Assembly: GCF_900105415.1 (NCBI RefSeq)
Contig: NZ_FNSM01000001.1
Location: 3,076,501 to 3,140,500 of the forward strand
DNA from: Streptomyces sp. TLI_105
Lineage (GTDB): Bacteria > Actinomycetota > Actinomycetes > Streptomycetales > Streptomycetaceae
DNA: 64,000 nucleotides
Direction: 5' to 3'
Shown here: in pieces, positions 25,687 to 34,797 of the stretch
Layout: each line of letters begins with the position of its first letter
Numbering within the stretch: the first letter of the stretch is position 1
The notes under the pieces: generated by a model
The model's input: only the letters and a program-made list of their open reading frames with translations
The model's database searches: none
Told to the model about the DNA's origin: nothing
Made by a program: the position numbers and the translations under genes

Positions 25687-28329
25687 GTGCTGGGACCGCT
25701 GCGCGAGGGCGCACCGCGCCGGATCGGACCGTACGAGGTGCTCGCCCGGCTCGGCGCCGGCGGGATGGGCGAGGTGTTCCTCGCCCGGGATGCCGGGGAG
25801 GACCCGGGGGGCGGGCTCGGGGACGGGCCCGCGGGTGCCGGGGACGGGCCCGGGGCCGGGGACGGGTCCGGGGACGGGTCCGGGGACAGGTCGGGGAACG
25901 GGCCCGGGGGCGGGTCCGCCGACATCGGGGACGGGTCCGGGAACGGGGCCGGGTCCGGGATCGGGGTCGGGATCGGGGCCGGGGTCGGGGTCGGGATCGG
26001 CGCCTTCGTCGCCGTGAAGACCGTGCGGCGGGACGTCGTCGGGGACCCGGCCTTCCGGGACCGGTTCCGGCGCGAGATCAGGATCGCCGCGCTCGTCGAC
26101 AGCGCCTATGCCGCCGCGCCCGTCGGCGGCGACGCCGACGCCGAGGTGCCCTGGCTGGCCACCGCGTACGTCCCCGGCCCCAGCCTTGCGCAGGCCGTGC
26201 GGCGCGGCGGCCCGCTGCCCGTCGCCACCGTGCGGGCGCTCGGCGCGGACGTCGCCCGGGCCCTCGCCGACCTGCACCGGGCCGGGGTCCTGCACCGGGA
26301 CCTCAAGCCCGGGAACGTCATGCTCTCCGTGGCGGGCCCCCGCCTCATCGACTTCGGCATCGCCCGCAGCAGCACCGCGACCACCATGACCGCGACCGGT
26401 CTGATGGTCGGCACGCCCTCCTTCATGTCCCCCGAGCACGTGGCCGGCGCCCGCCGCGTCACGGCCGCCTCCGACGTCTTCTGCCTCGGCTCGCTGCTCT
26501 GCTACGCGGCGACCGGCGAGGACCCCTTCGGCGACGGGCCCCTCGCGGCCGTCCTCTACCGCGTCTCCCAGGCCGAGGCCGACCTGACCCGCGTCCCGGA
26601 GGAGCTGCGCGGGACGATCGCCGCCTGCCTGGCCGTGGACCCGGCGGACCGGCCGACGCCGGAGGCGCTCGTCGGGCTGCTCGGCGCCGGGGCCGCGAAG
26701 GTCTTCCCGTGGCCGGAGGGCGTACGGGAGCACATCGGCGAGTACGGCAGGGAGCTCGCCCAGCTCGTCGCCTCCGGCGGGCCGCTCCTGGAGGCGGCGC
26801 CGGCCGGGCCCGTCGTCACCCCGGCCGTCCCGGGCCTGCATTCCGTGCCGACGCTCGCGCCCGTGTCCGCGCCCACCGTGCCCGCCTCCGAGACGCCCCG
26901 GAAGCGGCGGAGGCGCGCGGTCGCCGCCGTCCTCGCGCTCGCCGTCGTCGCCGGTGGGCTCGGTGCGTACGCCCTGTGGCCCGATCCGGCGCCGCCGCAG
27001 GCTCCTGCGAAGGCCGCCCCGCCAGCCGGGCCCCGGATCGCGGGCGTCGACGACCGCGGCACCGCCGACGCCTCGGGCGTCGTCCCGCAGAACGCGGCCC
27101 AGCGCCCGGCCGCCTGGAAGCCCTGGCACACGAAGCTGAGCGCGCCGGCCTTCGGCTGCTCGGCCGGCGAGAAGGCGCTCGTGTGCCGGACGACGGACGG
27201 GCGGTACGAGGCGCTGGACCCGGCGAGCGGGAAGCCGCTGTGGACCGCGGACCTGGTGCCGGACCCCCGCGACTCCATGAGCTTCATCGGGCCCACCGGC
27301 GGGATCTTCATCGCGGGCACCACGGACGTCCCCGCCGTCCACGGCGACGCCGTCGTGCTGCTCTCCGGTGGCCGACTCCAGGTCCGGGACGCCCGCAGCG
27401 GCGCGGTCCGCTGGGAGAAGCGGAACACCGCCGAGGCAGGGATGCGCACCCGGCCCGTCGTGGGCGACGGCACGGTCTTCGTCCCGACCGGCGGCGAGGA
27501 CAAGGACCGGATGACGGCCTTCGCCCTGGCCGACGGCCGGCAGCTGTGGTCCACATCGCTGACCAACGCCGACCTCGCGCGCAACTCCTTCCGCGACTTC
27601 GAACCCGTCGCCTACGCGAACGGGCTCGTGTACGCGATGAGCGACGGCGGTTTCGTGTCGTTCGACGCGAAGACCGGACAGCAGCGCGGCCAGGTGCCGG
27701 CGGAGGCCAAGGGGTGCGACGGCCTCGGTGTCCAGGGCCGGTACGCCTACTGCGCGCCGCTCGACGCGACGGCCGCGGCCCCGCTCGCGCTGTACCGCCT
27801 GGACGCCACGACGCTCGCCCCGGTGGGCGCCGGCAAGCTTCCGCTGCCCGCCGACGTCGCGAAGTCGGGCGCCCGGCCGACCGCCGTGTCCGCCCGGACG
27901 GCCGTCGTCGTCGACCAGGGCCCGCTGCCCTGGGCCGACTGGGGCAACACCGGAAAGCCCGACGGCGTGTTCGTCCTCGACCCGGCCACCGGCAGGACCC
28001 TCGGCCACCACCCGATCCCCCCGCTCACCGGCGCCGACGGCAGGAAGCAGTACGTCTCCAGCCCGCTGATCGCCGGGGACACCCTGGTCTACGCCGACTT
28101 CTCGGCCCTGCACCTGGTGCCGCTCGGCCCGAACGGCGCCCCCGGCAAGGAGCGCGTCGTGCCCGTGCCCGGCGCTCCCGGGCCGCGCGCCAAGGAGCCG
28201 TACGAGCGGGTGAACGGCACCGACATCGGCCGGGAGATCCGCCCGCCGGAGGTGCTGCCGCTCGGCGGTGTCGCCCACGTCGTGTACGACACCGGGGTCG
28301 TCGCCTCCGTCACACTGCCCGAGGAGTAG
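25687..28329 (+). CDS. Receptor-like Ser/Thr protein kinase with PQQ-like sensor and Gly-rich insert
   Basis: GTG 25687 follows GGGGAGG; 880 aa. The kinase domain has the P-loop LGAGGMGEV (22-30), ATP-binding Lys111 in VAVKTV, catalytic HRDLKPGN (203-210, Asp205) and DFG at 222-224. Between P-loop and Lys are about 70 residues of GDGSG/GVGIG low-complexity sequence; the sister kinase has about 10. A membrane helix lies near 402-425 after RKRRRR. The extracytoplasmic 450 residues show PQQ-like blade motifs such as DPASGKPLWTADL and DGRQLWSTSL, suggesting a beta-propeller sensor. The stop region contains the ribosome-binding site of the next kinase. Whether the insert disturbs ATP binding is unknown. 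Confidence 0.92.
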   Translation: MLGPLREGAPRRIGPYEVLARLGAGGMGEVFLARDAGEDPGGGLGDGPAGAGDGPGAGDGSGDGSGDRSGNGPGGGSADIGDGSGNGAGSGIGVGIGAGVGVGIGAFVAVKTVRRDVVGDPAFRDRFRREIRIAALVDSAYAAAPVGGDADAEVPWLATAYVPGPSLAQAVRRGGPLPVATVRALGADVARALADLHRAGVLHRDLKPGNVMLSVAGPRLIDFGIARSSTATTMTATGLMVGTPSFMSPEHVAGARRVTAASDVFCLGSLLCYAATGEDPFGDGPLAAVLYRVSQAEADLTRVPEELRGTIAACLAVDPADRPTPEALVGLLGAGAAKVFPWPEGVREHIGEYGRELAQLVASGGPLLEAAPAGPVVTPAVPGLHSVPTLAPVSAPTVPASETPRKRRRRAVAAVLALAVVAGGLGAYALWPDPAPPQAPAKAAPPAGPRIAGVDDRGTADASGVVPQNAAQRPAAWKPWHTKLSAPAFGCSAGEKALVCRTTDGRYEALDPASGKPLWTADLVPDPRDSMSFIGPTGGIFIAGTTDVPAVHGDAVVLLSGGRLQVRDARSGAVRWEKRNTAEAGMRTRPVVGDGTVFVPTGGEDKDRMTAFALADGRQLWSTSLTNADLARNSFRDFEPVAYANGLVYAMSDGGFVSFDAKTGQQRGQVPAEAKGCDGLGVQGRYAYCAPLDATAAAPLALYRLDATTLAPVGAGKLPLPADVAKSGARPTAVSARTAVVVDQGPLPWADWGNTGKPDGVFVLDPATGRTLGHHPIPPLTGADGRKQYVSSPLIAGDTLVYADFSALHLVPLGPNGAPGKERVVPVPGAPGPRAKEPYERVNGTDIGREIRPPEVLPLGGVAHVVYDTGVVASVTLPEE
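25797..26008 (+). repeat. Gly-rich hexamer-like tandem repeat inside kinase N-lobe
   Basis: Imperfect repeats of GGGGAC-GGGTCC and GGGGTC-GGGATC type code for Gly-Asp-Gly-Ser and Gly-Val-Gly-Ile runs. They interrupt the kinase gene between the P-loop codons and the codon for the ATP-binding lysine. Confidence 0.9.
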
Positions 28330-28333
28330 TCCC

Positions 28334-30622
28334 TTGCTGGAAGCCCTGCCGCCGGGACAGCCCCCACGGCTCCTCGGCCCCTACCGGCTGCTCGCCCGCC
28401 TCGGCGCCGGCGGCATGGGCGAGGTGCACCTCGCCTGCCGGGCGGACGCGCCGACGGCCGATCCGTACCGGATGGTCGCGGTGAAGACCGTACGGGACGA
28501 CCTGGAGGTCGACGGGGACTTCAGGACCCGGTTCCGGCGGGAGATCGCGGCGGCGCGGACCGTGGACGGGCCGGGCGTCGCGCGGCTCGTGGACGCGGAC
28601 GCCGACGCGCCGTCGCCGTGGCTGGCGACCGAGTACGTGCCGGGACCCTCGCTCGCGGAGGCGGTCGTACGGTCCGGGGCGCTGCCCGTCGGGACCGTCC
28701 GGGCCCTCGGGGTCGCCCTCGCGCGGGCCCTCGCGGGCGTCCACGAGGTGAAGGTGCTGCACCGGGACCTCAAGCCGGCGAACGTGCTGCTCGCCGCGGC
28801 CGGGCCGAAGCTGATCGACTTCGGCATCGCGCAGGCCTTCGAGGCGACGGCGCTGACCTCGACCGGCCTGGTGGTGGGCTCCCCCGGGTTCATGTCGCCG
28901 GAGCACCTGGTGGGGAGCCGGGCGGTGGTGCCCGCGTCGGACGTGTTCTGCCTGGGCGCGGTGCTCGCGTTCGCGGCGAGCGGCCGGGGGCCGTTCCACG
29001 ACGACGAGATGGCGGCCGTGATCTACCGGATCAGCCGGGCGGAGGCCGAGCTCGACGGCGTTCCGAAGGAGCTGCGGCCGGTCGTGGAGCGGTGTCTGCG
29101 GCTCGACCCGGACGAGCGGCCGTCGGCGGCGGAGGTCGCGGAGCTCCTCGGCGGCGGTTTCGCGTCCGAGGTGTTCCCGTGGCCCGGCGCGGTGCTCTCG
29201 CTGCTCGCCGAGTACGGGGAGGCCGCCAGGAGCGCCGGGGAGGCGGCGGCCTCCGGCGCGGGCGTGGCCGATCTGCCGACGCTCGGGCCGGTCGTGCCGT
29301 ACTCCCCCACGGCGCTGACGGACCGGCCGGTGCTCCCCTCGGCGGCCGTGGAGCGGCGCCGCCCGTGGGGCGCGGTGGTCGCGGGCGCGATGGCGGTGGC
29401 CCTGGTGGCGACGGTCGGCGTGGTCCTCCTCAACCGGGGCGGCGGGCAGGGCGGTGCGGTTACGGGCGGGGCCGCGGGGCCGACGAGCGGCGGCCCCGCG
29501 ACCGGCACCACCGCGCCGGTCGCCGCGCTGAGCCAGGTCGTCCTGCCGTACGGCGGCAAGGGCCACGGCAACGACTTCGGCGCGGCCCCCGCGGACCCCG
29601 CCCACCGTCCGGCGGGCTGGTCGCCCTGGACCGCCGAGGTCGAGCAGGGCGTCGGCAGCTGCGCGCTCTCCCCGAAGGTCCTGGTCTGCCCGGGGTCCGG
29701 CGGCGCGGTCACCGGGCTGAGCGCGGCGGACGGCAAGCAGGTGTGGAAGGTGCCGGGTCGGGGCGAGGGGCTGCGCAGCGGGCCCCAGTACCCGGCGGTC
29801 GTCGGCGACACGGCGTACGTGACGGGGCCGGACGGGGTCGTCGCGTACGGGGTCGAGGACGGCAAGGAGCGCGGGCGGATCCCGGGGCCCGGGACCGACT
29901 GGGCCGTGAAGGGCACCGACCTGCGGGACGGCGTCCTCTACTCGACGTACGTGAACATGCGCGACGAGCAGACGGGCCTGGCGACTGCCGTGCGCCTCGC
30001 CGACGGCAAGCAGCTGTGGCGGACGCCGCTCGACGCCCTGCCGGAGGAACCGGTCGCGGCGGCGGGCCGGGTCCTGGTGCCGCTGGGGGTCGTGCCGGTG
30101 GCGCTCGACGCCCGTACCGGCAAGGAAGTGGCGCGCGGGGCGACGGGCTGCCAGCGGTTCGTGGTGCACGAGAAGAGCGGCAGCGTGCTGTGCACGGGCT
30201 CCTCGGACGGGTCCGTGACGGTGCTCGACGGGGAGTCGCTGAAGCGGCAGCGGTCCTTCGGGGTGGCCGTGACCGCGGGGCCCGCGGTGAACGCGGACGG
30301 TCTGGTGGCGGTGGCGAGCGGCCAGACCGTGAGCGTCTACGACCTTCGGAGCGGCGAGCGGCGCTGGTCCCTGCTGCCCATCGTGACCGAGGGCGTCCTG
30401 GGGGAGGTGTACTTCGCGGGGAACCGGGTGCTGGCCGTCGCCAAGAACGAGGCCCTCTCCATCCCGGTGGCGGGTCCCGCCCCCGGCCACGAACCCGACC
30501 GGTTCGAGGTGAAACTCCCCGACGGCTTCACGGTGCAGGCCGCCGGAGAGACGCTGGCCGTTGGAGGGGCGGCTTTCGTCTCCTTCCCCGACGGCCTCGT
30601 CTTCTCCGGCTACCTGCCCTGA
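28334..30622 (+). CDS. Receptor-like Ser/Thr protein kinase with PQQ-like sensor
   Basis: The start is taken as TTG 28334, because GAGGAG (within the previous gene's last codons) lies 8 bp ahead and the resulting MLEALPPGQPPRLLGPYRLL aligns with the start of the sister kinase; 762 aa. P-loop LGAGGMGEV at 23-31, Lys51, HRDLKPAN at 143-150 (Asp145) and DFG at 162-164 are intact. A membrane helix is near 345-368. The outer domain has PQQ-like repeats (DGKQVWKVPG, DGKQLWRTPL, SGERRWSLLP). It is a tandem paralog of the upstream kinase and most likely translationally linked. The signal sensed is unknown. Confidence 0.92.
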   Translation: MLEALPPGQPPRLLGPYRLLARLGAGGMGEVHLACRADAPTADPYRMVAVKTVRDDLEVDGDFRTRFRREIAAARTVDGPGVARLVDADADAPSPWLATEYVPGPSLAEAVVRSGALPVGTVRALGVALARALAGVHEVKVLHRDLKPANVLLAAAGPKLIDFGIAQAFEATALTSTGLVVGSPGFMSPEHLVGSRAVVPASDVFCLGAVLAFAASGRGPFHDDEMAAVIYRISRAEAELDGVPKELRPVVERCLRLDPDERPSAAEVAELLGGGFASEVFPWPGAVLSLLAEYGEAARSAGEAAASGAGVADLPTLGPVVPYSPTALTDRPVLPSAAVERRRPWGAVVAGAMAVALVATVGVVLLNRGGGQGGAVTGGAAGPTSGGPATGTTAPVAALSQVVLPYGGKGHGNDFGAAPADPAHRPAGWSPWTAEVEQGVGSCALSPKVLVCPGSGGAVTGLSAADGKQVWKVPGRGEGLRSGPQYPAVVGDTAYVTGPDGVVAYGVEDGKERGRIPGPGTDWAVKGTDLRDGVLYSTYVNMRDEQTGLATAVRLADGKQLWRTPLDALPEEPVAAAGRVLVPLGVVPVALDARTGKEVARGATGCQRFVVHEKSGSVLCTGSSDGSVTVLDGESLKRQRSFGVAVTAGPAVNADGLVAVASGQTVSVYDLRSGERRWSLLPIVTEGVLGEVYFAGNRVLAVAKNEALSIPVAGPAPGHEPDRFEVKLPDGFTVQAAGETLAVGGAAFVSFPDGLVFSGYLP

Positions 30623-30635
30623 GGCTCCCCGGTTC

Positions 30636-31490
30636 TTACGCCGTCGCCGAGCGGTACTTCCGTACCGACAGCGTCCGGAAGACCACGATGATCAGGATCG
30701 ACCACAGGAGCGACGCCCACACCGGGTGCTGCATCGGCCACGCGTCGGAGGTCGAGACGCCGGGGTTGCCGAAGAGTACGCGGCAGGCCTGGACGGTCGC
30801 GCTGAACGGGTTCCACTCGGCGATGGGCTGGAGCCAGGAGGGCAGCTTGCTGGAGTCCACGAACGCGTTCGAGATGAACGTGACGGGGAAGAGCCAGATC
30901 AGCCCGCCCGAGGTCGCCGCTTCCGGGGTGCGGACGGAGAGCCCGATCAGCGCCCCGATCCAGGAGAAGGCGTAGCCGAGGAGGAGCAGGAGGGCGAAGG
31001 CGCCGAGCGCCTTGGGGACGCCCTCGTGGATGCGCCAGCCGACGAGCAGGGCGACGATCGCCAGGACGACCAGCGTCAGCGTCGTCTGGACCAGGTCGGC
31101 GAGCGTACGGCCGGTGAGGACCGCGCCGCGGGCCATCGGCAGCGAGCGGAAGCGGTCGATCAGGCCCTTGTGCATGTCGTCGGCGATGCCCGCGCCCGCT
31201 CCGGCCGTGGCGAAGGTGACGGTCTGGGCGAAGATGCCGGCCATCAGGAACTCGCGGTAGACCTGCGGCGAGGTGGAGTCGCCGATCTCCATCGAGCCGC
31301 CGAAGACGTAGCTGAACAGCACCACGAACATGATCGGCTGGATGAGCCCGAATATGATCACTTCGGGTATGCGGGACATCTTGATCAGGTTGCGGCGCGC
31401 GATCACGAGCGAGTCGTTCACGGACTGGACGATCCCGCCGCGCGGGCGCGGGGCGGTCAGCCCGTCGGCCGACCCCAGGACGGTGGTCAC
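30636..31490 (-). CDS. ABC-2 type exporter permease (DrrB-like)
   Basis: Encodes 284 aa from GTG 31490, in a GTGA overlap with the ATPase stop. Six hydrophobic segments are predicted, the first near residues 45-66 (VIIFGLIQPIMFVVLFSYVFG). The DHM-KG-IDRFRSLPMARGAVL segment near 105 is characteristic of DrrB/ABC-2 drug-exporter permeases. Together with the upstream gene it forms a two-component exporter for hydrophobic compounds or lipids. Substrate unknown. It ends 13 bp from the convergent kinase stop without an obvious hairpin between them. Confidence 0.93.
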   Translation of the reverse strand: MTTVLGSADGLTAPRPRGGIVQSVNDSLVIARRNLIKMSRIPEVIIFGLIQPIMFVVLFSYVFGGSMEIGDSTSPQVYREFLMAGIFAQTVTFATAGAGAGIADDMHKGLIDRFRSLPMARGAVLTGRTLADLVQTTLTLVVLAIVALLVGWRIHEGVPKALGAFALLLLLGYAFSWIGALIGLSVRTPEAATSGGLIWLFPVTFISNAFVDSSKLPSWLQPIAEWNPFSATVQACRVLFGNPGVSTSDAWPMQHPVWASLLWSILIIVVFRTLSVRKYRSATA

Positions 31491-32506
31491 TTCACTGCCT
31501 CCTTCCGGCTCTTCCGGCCCCCGGCCTCCTGCTCGCCCTCCTCCTCGCTCCGGTCGGCCACGTGACCGGTGAGGGAGAGGAAGACGTCGTCGAGGGTCGG
31601 GCGGCGCAGCCCGATGTCGTCGATCTCGGCGCCGACGCCGTCCAGGTCGCGGATGACCTCGGCGAGCAGCTTGGCGCCGCCGGTGACGGGGACGGTGAGC
31701 TTGCGGGTGTGCTCCTCGACGGACACCTCGCCGTGGCCGATCCCCGCCACGCCGTAGCGGGCGAGGACGTCCCGGGCGTCGGCGATCATCTCCGGCTCGC
31801 GCACGACGACCTCGACCCGCTCGCCTCCGGTCTGGGCCTTGAGCTGGTCGGAGGTGCCGCGGGCGATGACCCGGCCGTGGTCGACGACGCAGATGTCGTG
31901 GGCGAGGTGGTCGGCCTCCTCCAGGTACTGGGTGGTGAGGAGCAGGGTCGTACCGCGGGCGACGAGCTCCTTGATGACGTCCCAGAGCTCCTGCCGGTGC
32001 CGCGGGTCGAGGCCGGTGGTCGGCTCGTCCATGAACATGACCGGCGGGGAGACGACGAGGGCCGCCGCGAGGTCGAGGCGGCGGCGCATGCCGCCGGAGT
32101 ACGTCTTGGCCTGCCGGTCCGCGGCGTCGACGAGGTGGAACCGTTCGAGCAGCTCGCCGGCCCGCACCTTCGCGGGCTTCGCCTTCATCTGGTAGAGCTG
32201 TCCGACCATCTGGAGGTTCTCGCGGCCGGTGAGGTACTCGTCGACGGCCGCGAACTGGCCGGAGAGGCCGATCGAGCGGCGGACCTCGTTGGGGTGCTTG
32301 AGGACGTCGATCCCGGCGACGACGGCTCTTCCGCTGTCCGGCTTGATCAGGGTCGTCAGGACCCGCACGGCGGTCGTCTTCCCCGCCCCGTTCGGGCCGA
32401 GCAGACCGAGGACCGTGCCCTCCGGCACGTCGAGGTCCACCCCGTCCAGAGCTCGTACGTCCCCGAAGGTCTTCACCAGACCCTCGGCGTATATCGCGCC
32501 TGGCAT
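31487..32506 (-). CDS. ABC transporter ATP-binding protein (DrrA-like)
   Basis: ATG 32506 with GGGAGA 8 bp ahead gives 339 aa; a longer open frame upstream lacks homology. Walker A GPNGAGKTT (near 37-45), Q-loop region GLSGQFAAVDEYLTGREN (near 83), signature YSGGMRRRLDLA (near 136), Walker B PVMFMDEPTTGLD (near 156) and the H-loop LLLTTQYLEEAD (near 186) are all present. The C-terminal 100 residues form the DrrA-type accessory domain, ending in a charged tail. It energises the permease encoded by the overlapping next gene. DrrAB pairs often give self-resistance, but no biosynthetic genes are adjacent. Confidence 0.94.
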   Translation of the reverse strand: MPGAIYAEGLVKTFGDVRALDGVDLDVPEGTVLGLLGPNGAGKTTAVRVLTTLIKPDSGRAVVAGIDVLKHPNEVRRSIGLSGQFAAVDEYLTGRENLQMVGQLYQMKAKPAKVRAGELLERFHLVDAADRQAKTYSGGMRRRLDLAAALVVSPPVMFMDEPTTGLDPRHRQELWDVIKELVARGTTLLLTTQYLEEADHLAHDICVVDHGRVIARGTSDQLKAQTGGERVEVVVREPEMIADARDVLARYGVAGIGHGEVSVEEHTRKLTVPVTGGAKLLAEVIRDLDGVGAEIDDIGLRRPTLDDVFLSLTGHVADRSEEEGEQEAGGRKSRKEAVK

Positions 32507-32594
32507 GTGGATTCTCCCAGGGAGATTCGGGCGTTTCCTACCGATCCTAGGATTTCGGGAAGGCCCTCGCCCGGTGAATCCGTGACCTGGAGCA

Positions 32595-32627
32595 CACGGG
32601 ACGGACGCGTCTCGCGTCCGTCCCGTG
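32595..32627. promoter_or_regulatory. 15-bp hairpin in divergent promoter region
   Basis: A perfect 15-bp inverted repeat (CACGGGACGGACGCG, 3-nt loop TCT, and complement) lies between the divergent ABC ATPase and HTH genes. A 10-bp palindrome ATCCTAGGAT lies at about 32544-32553, nearer the ATPase gene. Either could be an operator; the larger could also be a transcript hairpin. Confidence 0.5.
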
Positions 32628-32752
32628 GCCGTCCTGGGCGTCCCGGGCGGCGGCCCGGGACACCCGTTGGCGTGCTGTTGGCGGGCCGTTGGTCCCACGG
32701 GCGAGGCTGGGGTCCTTGCACGGAGCACGACGACGATGACGGGGAGCACGAG

Positions 32753-33304
32753 ATGGCGATCGGCGCACACGGCACGGGCAGGAACGGGACGGGCGGCACG
32801 GGCAGGGTCGGCGGGGCGGGGGCGGTCGGCGGGGCCGGGGCGACGGACGAGCCGGGGTGCTCCGGCTGTGACACGACGACGCCCTGGGCCGAGCTGGCCG
32901 CCGAGATGCGCCGCATCAAGGACGCCACGGAGCTGAGCTACGGCAAGCTCGCACAGCGCACCCACTACAGCCGCTCCTCGTGGGAACGGTTCCTGAACCA
33001 GAAGCAGTTGCCGACCCGGGTCGCGGTCGAGGAGTTCGCCGCGGCCGCCGGGGCGGACCCGGGTCCCCTCCTGCTCCGCCTGGAGCGCTCCCTGGCACAC
33101 GAGACGGCCGCCCGGGCGGCCGCCGTCCACGTCGGGGCGCGGGGCGGGGAGCCCGCGCTCGTCCCCGCGATCCCGGCCGCCCGGCGGGAGTCCGGCCTGC
33201 CGGGCCTCGGCCGGCCCCTGGGCCTGCTCGCGGCGGGGGCCCTGGTCGGCGGCGGCCTGGTGACCGTCCTCAACCGGGTGGCCCGGGAGCGCAGGGGCCT
33301 CTGA
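32753..33304 (+). CDS. HTH (XRE-like) protein with C-terminal membrane tail
   Basis: ATG 32753 follows GGGGAG at 7 bp; 183 aa. Residues 1-35 are Gly/Ala-rich; a helix-turn-helix lies near 55-95 (LSYGKLAQRTHYSRSSWERFL, then QKQLPTRVAVEEFAAAAG). The last 30 residues contain a hydrophobic stretch PLGLLAAGALVGGGLVTVL followed by a basic tail, consistent with a C-terminal membrane anchor. Helix-turn-helix proteins with such tails are common in Streptomyces and their targets are mostly unknown. It is divergent from the DrrAB operon, so it may regulate it. Confidence 0.8.
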   Translation: MAIGAHGTGRNGTGGTGRVGGAGAVGGAGATDEPGCSGCDTTTPWAELAAEMRRIKDATELSYGKLAQRTHYSRSSWERFLNQKQLPTRVAVEEFAAAAGADPGPLLLRLERSLAHETAARAAAVHVGARGGEPALVPAIPAARRESGLPGLGRPLGLLAAGALVGGGLVTVLNRVARERRGL

Positions 33305-33418
33305 GACGGGAGCCCTGGGAGGAGGCGCACGAAGGGGGCGTACGGAGGGAGGCGTACGGGGGAGGCACGCGAAGGAGACGTACGGGGAGGCCGCACGGAG
33401 AAGGCGTGCGCGCGGGTG
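33305..33418. repeat. Purine-rich imperfect repeats
   Basis: This gap between the HTH gene and ilvA stops carries degenerate copies of a GGAGGCGNACGNAGGGG-like unit of about 18-20 bp (for example near 33318, 33342, 33360 and 33378). No gene or hairpin terminator is apparent in it. Confidence 0.55.
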
Positions 33419-34648
33419 TCAGTCCAGCACCGTGTACCCGGCCTCCCGCAGCGCCTCCGCCACCTCCCGGCAGTGCTCCGGGCCCTTCGTCTCCAGGTGC
33501 AGCTCGACCTCCGCCTCCGTCAGTCCGAGGCGCGGATCGGTCCGTACGTGACTCACGTCCAGGACGTTCGCGTCGACCACCGTCAGGACCGCGAGGAGGG
33601 TCGCGAGCGCCCCCGGCCGGTCGGTGACGCGCAGCCGCAGGCTCAGGTAGCGACCGCCGGCGGCCATGCCGTGCCGCAGGATCCGCTGGAGCAGCAGGGG
33701 GTCGACGTTCCCGCCGGAGAGGACCGCGACGACCGGCCCCCGGAAGGACGTCGGGTCGGCGAGGAGGGCCGCCACCGGGCTCGCGCCGGCCGGTTCGACC
33801 ACCAGCTTCGCCCGCTCCAGGCAGAGCAGCAGCGCCGAGGAGAGCGCGTCCTCGGAGACCGTACGGACCTCGTCGACGTACTCCTGGATCAGGGCGAACG
33901 GCACGTCGCCCGGGCGTCCGACCTTGATCCCGTCCGCCATCGTCACCGGCGACTCGATCACCACGGGGTGCCCGGCGGCCAACGAGGGCGGGTAGGCGGC
34001 CGCGCCCTCCGCCTGGACGCCGATCACCTTCACGTCCGGGCGCACCGACTTCACCGCGAGGCCGATGCCGGCCGCGAGCCCGCCGCCGCCGATGCCGACG
34101 AGGACCGTCCGCACTTCGGGGCACTGCTCCAGGATCTCCAGGCCGACCGTGCCCTGCCCGACGATGACGTCGGGGTGGTCGAAGGGGTGGATGAAGACCG
34201 CGCCGGTCTCCCGGGCGTACTCCTCCGCCGCCGCGAGCGTCTCGTCGACGACGTGGCCGTGCATCCGGACCTCGGCGCCGTACTCCCGGGTCGCCGCGAC
34301 CTTCGGCAGCGGGGCGCCGACCGGCATGAAGACGGTGGCGTGCACCCCGAGCAGTTTCGAGGCGAGCGCGACGCCCTGCGCGTGGTTGCCGGCGGAGGCC
34401 GCGACCACCCCGGCCGCCCGCTCCTCGGGCCGCAGCCCGGCGATCCGTACGTACGCCCCGCGCAGTTTGAAGGAACCGGTCCGCTGGAGGTTCTCGCACT
34501 TGAGGTGAACCGGGGCTCCCACCAGCGAGGACAGATGACGGCTGCCCTCCATAGCCGTCATCCTGGCCACCCCGGCCAGCATCTTCTGCGCCCCCCGCAC
34601 GTCGTCGAGCATCAGCCGGTGCAAGGGGTCTGGCGTACGGAAGCTCAT
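33419..34648 (-). CDS. ilvA: Threonine ammonia-lyase (threonine dehydratase) with ACT domain
   Basis: Encodes 409 aa. This PLP fold-type II enzyme has the Schiff-base lysine in GSFKLRGAY (Lys61), the SAGNHAQGVA asparagine loop (near 85) and the glycine-rich phosphate site VGIGGGGLAAGI (near 186). The C-terminal 80 residues (LSLRLRVTDRPGALATLL onward) are one ACT-like regulatory domain, the short arrangement of the TdcB/IlvA catabolic-length class. It deaminates threonine to 2-oxobutyrate, feeding isoleucine synthesis and propionyl-CoA supply. It is monocistronic and divergent from a MarR regulator. Confidence 0.93.
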   Translation of the reverse strand: MSFRTPDPLHRLMLDDVRGAQKMLAGVARMTAMEGSRHLSSLVGAPVHLKCENLQRTGSFKLRGAYVRIAGLRPEERAAGVVAASAGNHAQGVALASKLLGVHATVFMPVGAPLPKVAATREYGAEVRMHGHVVDETLAAAEEYARETGAVFIHPFDHPDVIVGQGTVGLEILEQCPEVRTVLVGIGGGGLAAGIGLAVKSVRPDVKVIGVQAEGAAAYPPSLAAGHPVVIESPVTMADGIKVGRPGDVPFALIQEYVDEVRTVSEDALSSALLLCLERAKLVVEPAGASPVAALLADPTSFRGPVVAVLSGGNVDPLLLQRILRHGMAAGGRYLSLRLRVTDRPGALATLLAVLTVVDANVLDVSHVRTDPRLGLTEAEVELHLETKGPEHCREVAEALREAGYTVLD

Positions 34649-34797
34649 GACAGCAAGTCTCGCAGCTCACGACCCCCGTGACCGCCCGGCGGGCGGGCCG
34701 TGGAACGGGTTTGCGCAGCGCCGGTACGGACCCCGGCGGGGCCGCGTACTCTGTCCCCCACCGACCGACCACCCCCGCACGAGAGAGACCCACAGCC

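Noticed and set aside
25066..28278. 1070-codon - strand frame over the first kinase
   Set aside because: Antisense artefact of GC-rich DNA, compositionally biased and without recognisable domains.
28334..30622. Second kinase as a pseudogene because its start is not ATG or GTG
   Set aside because: TTG with a well-placed GAGGAG gives an N terminus that aligns with the sister kinase; all kinase motifs are intact.
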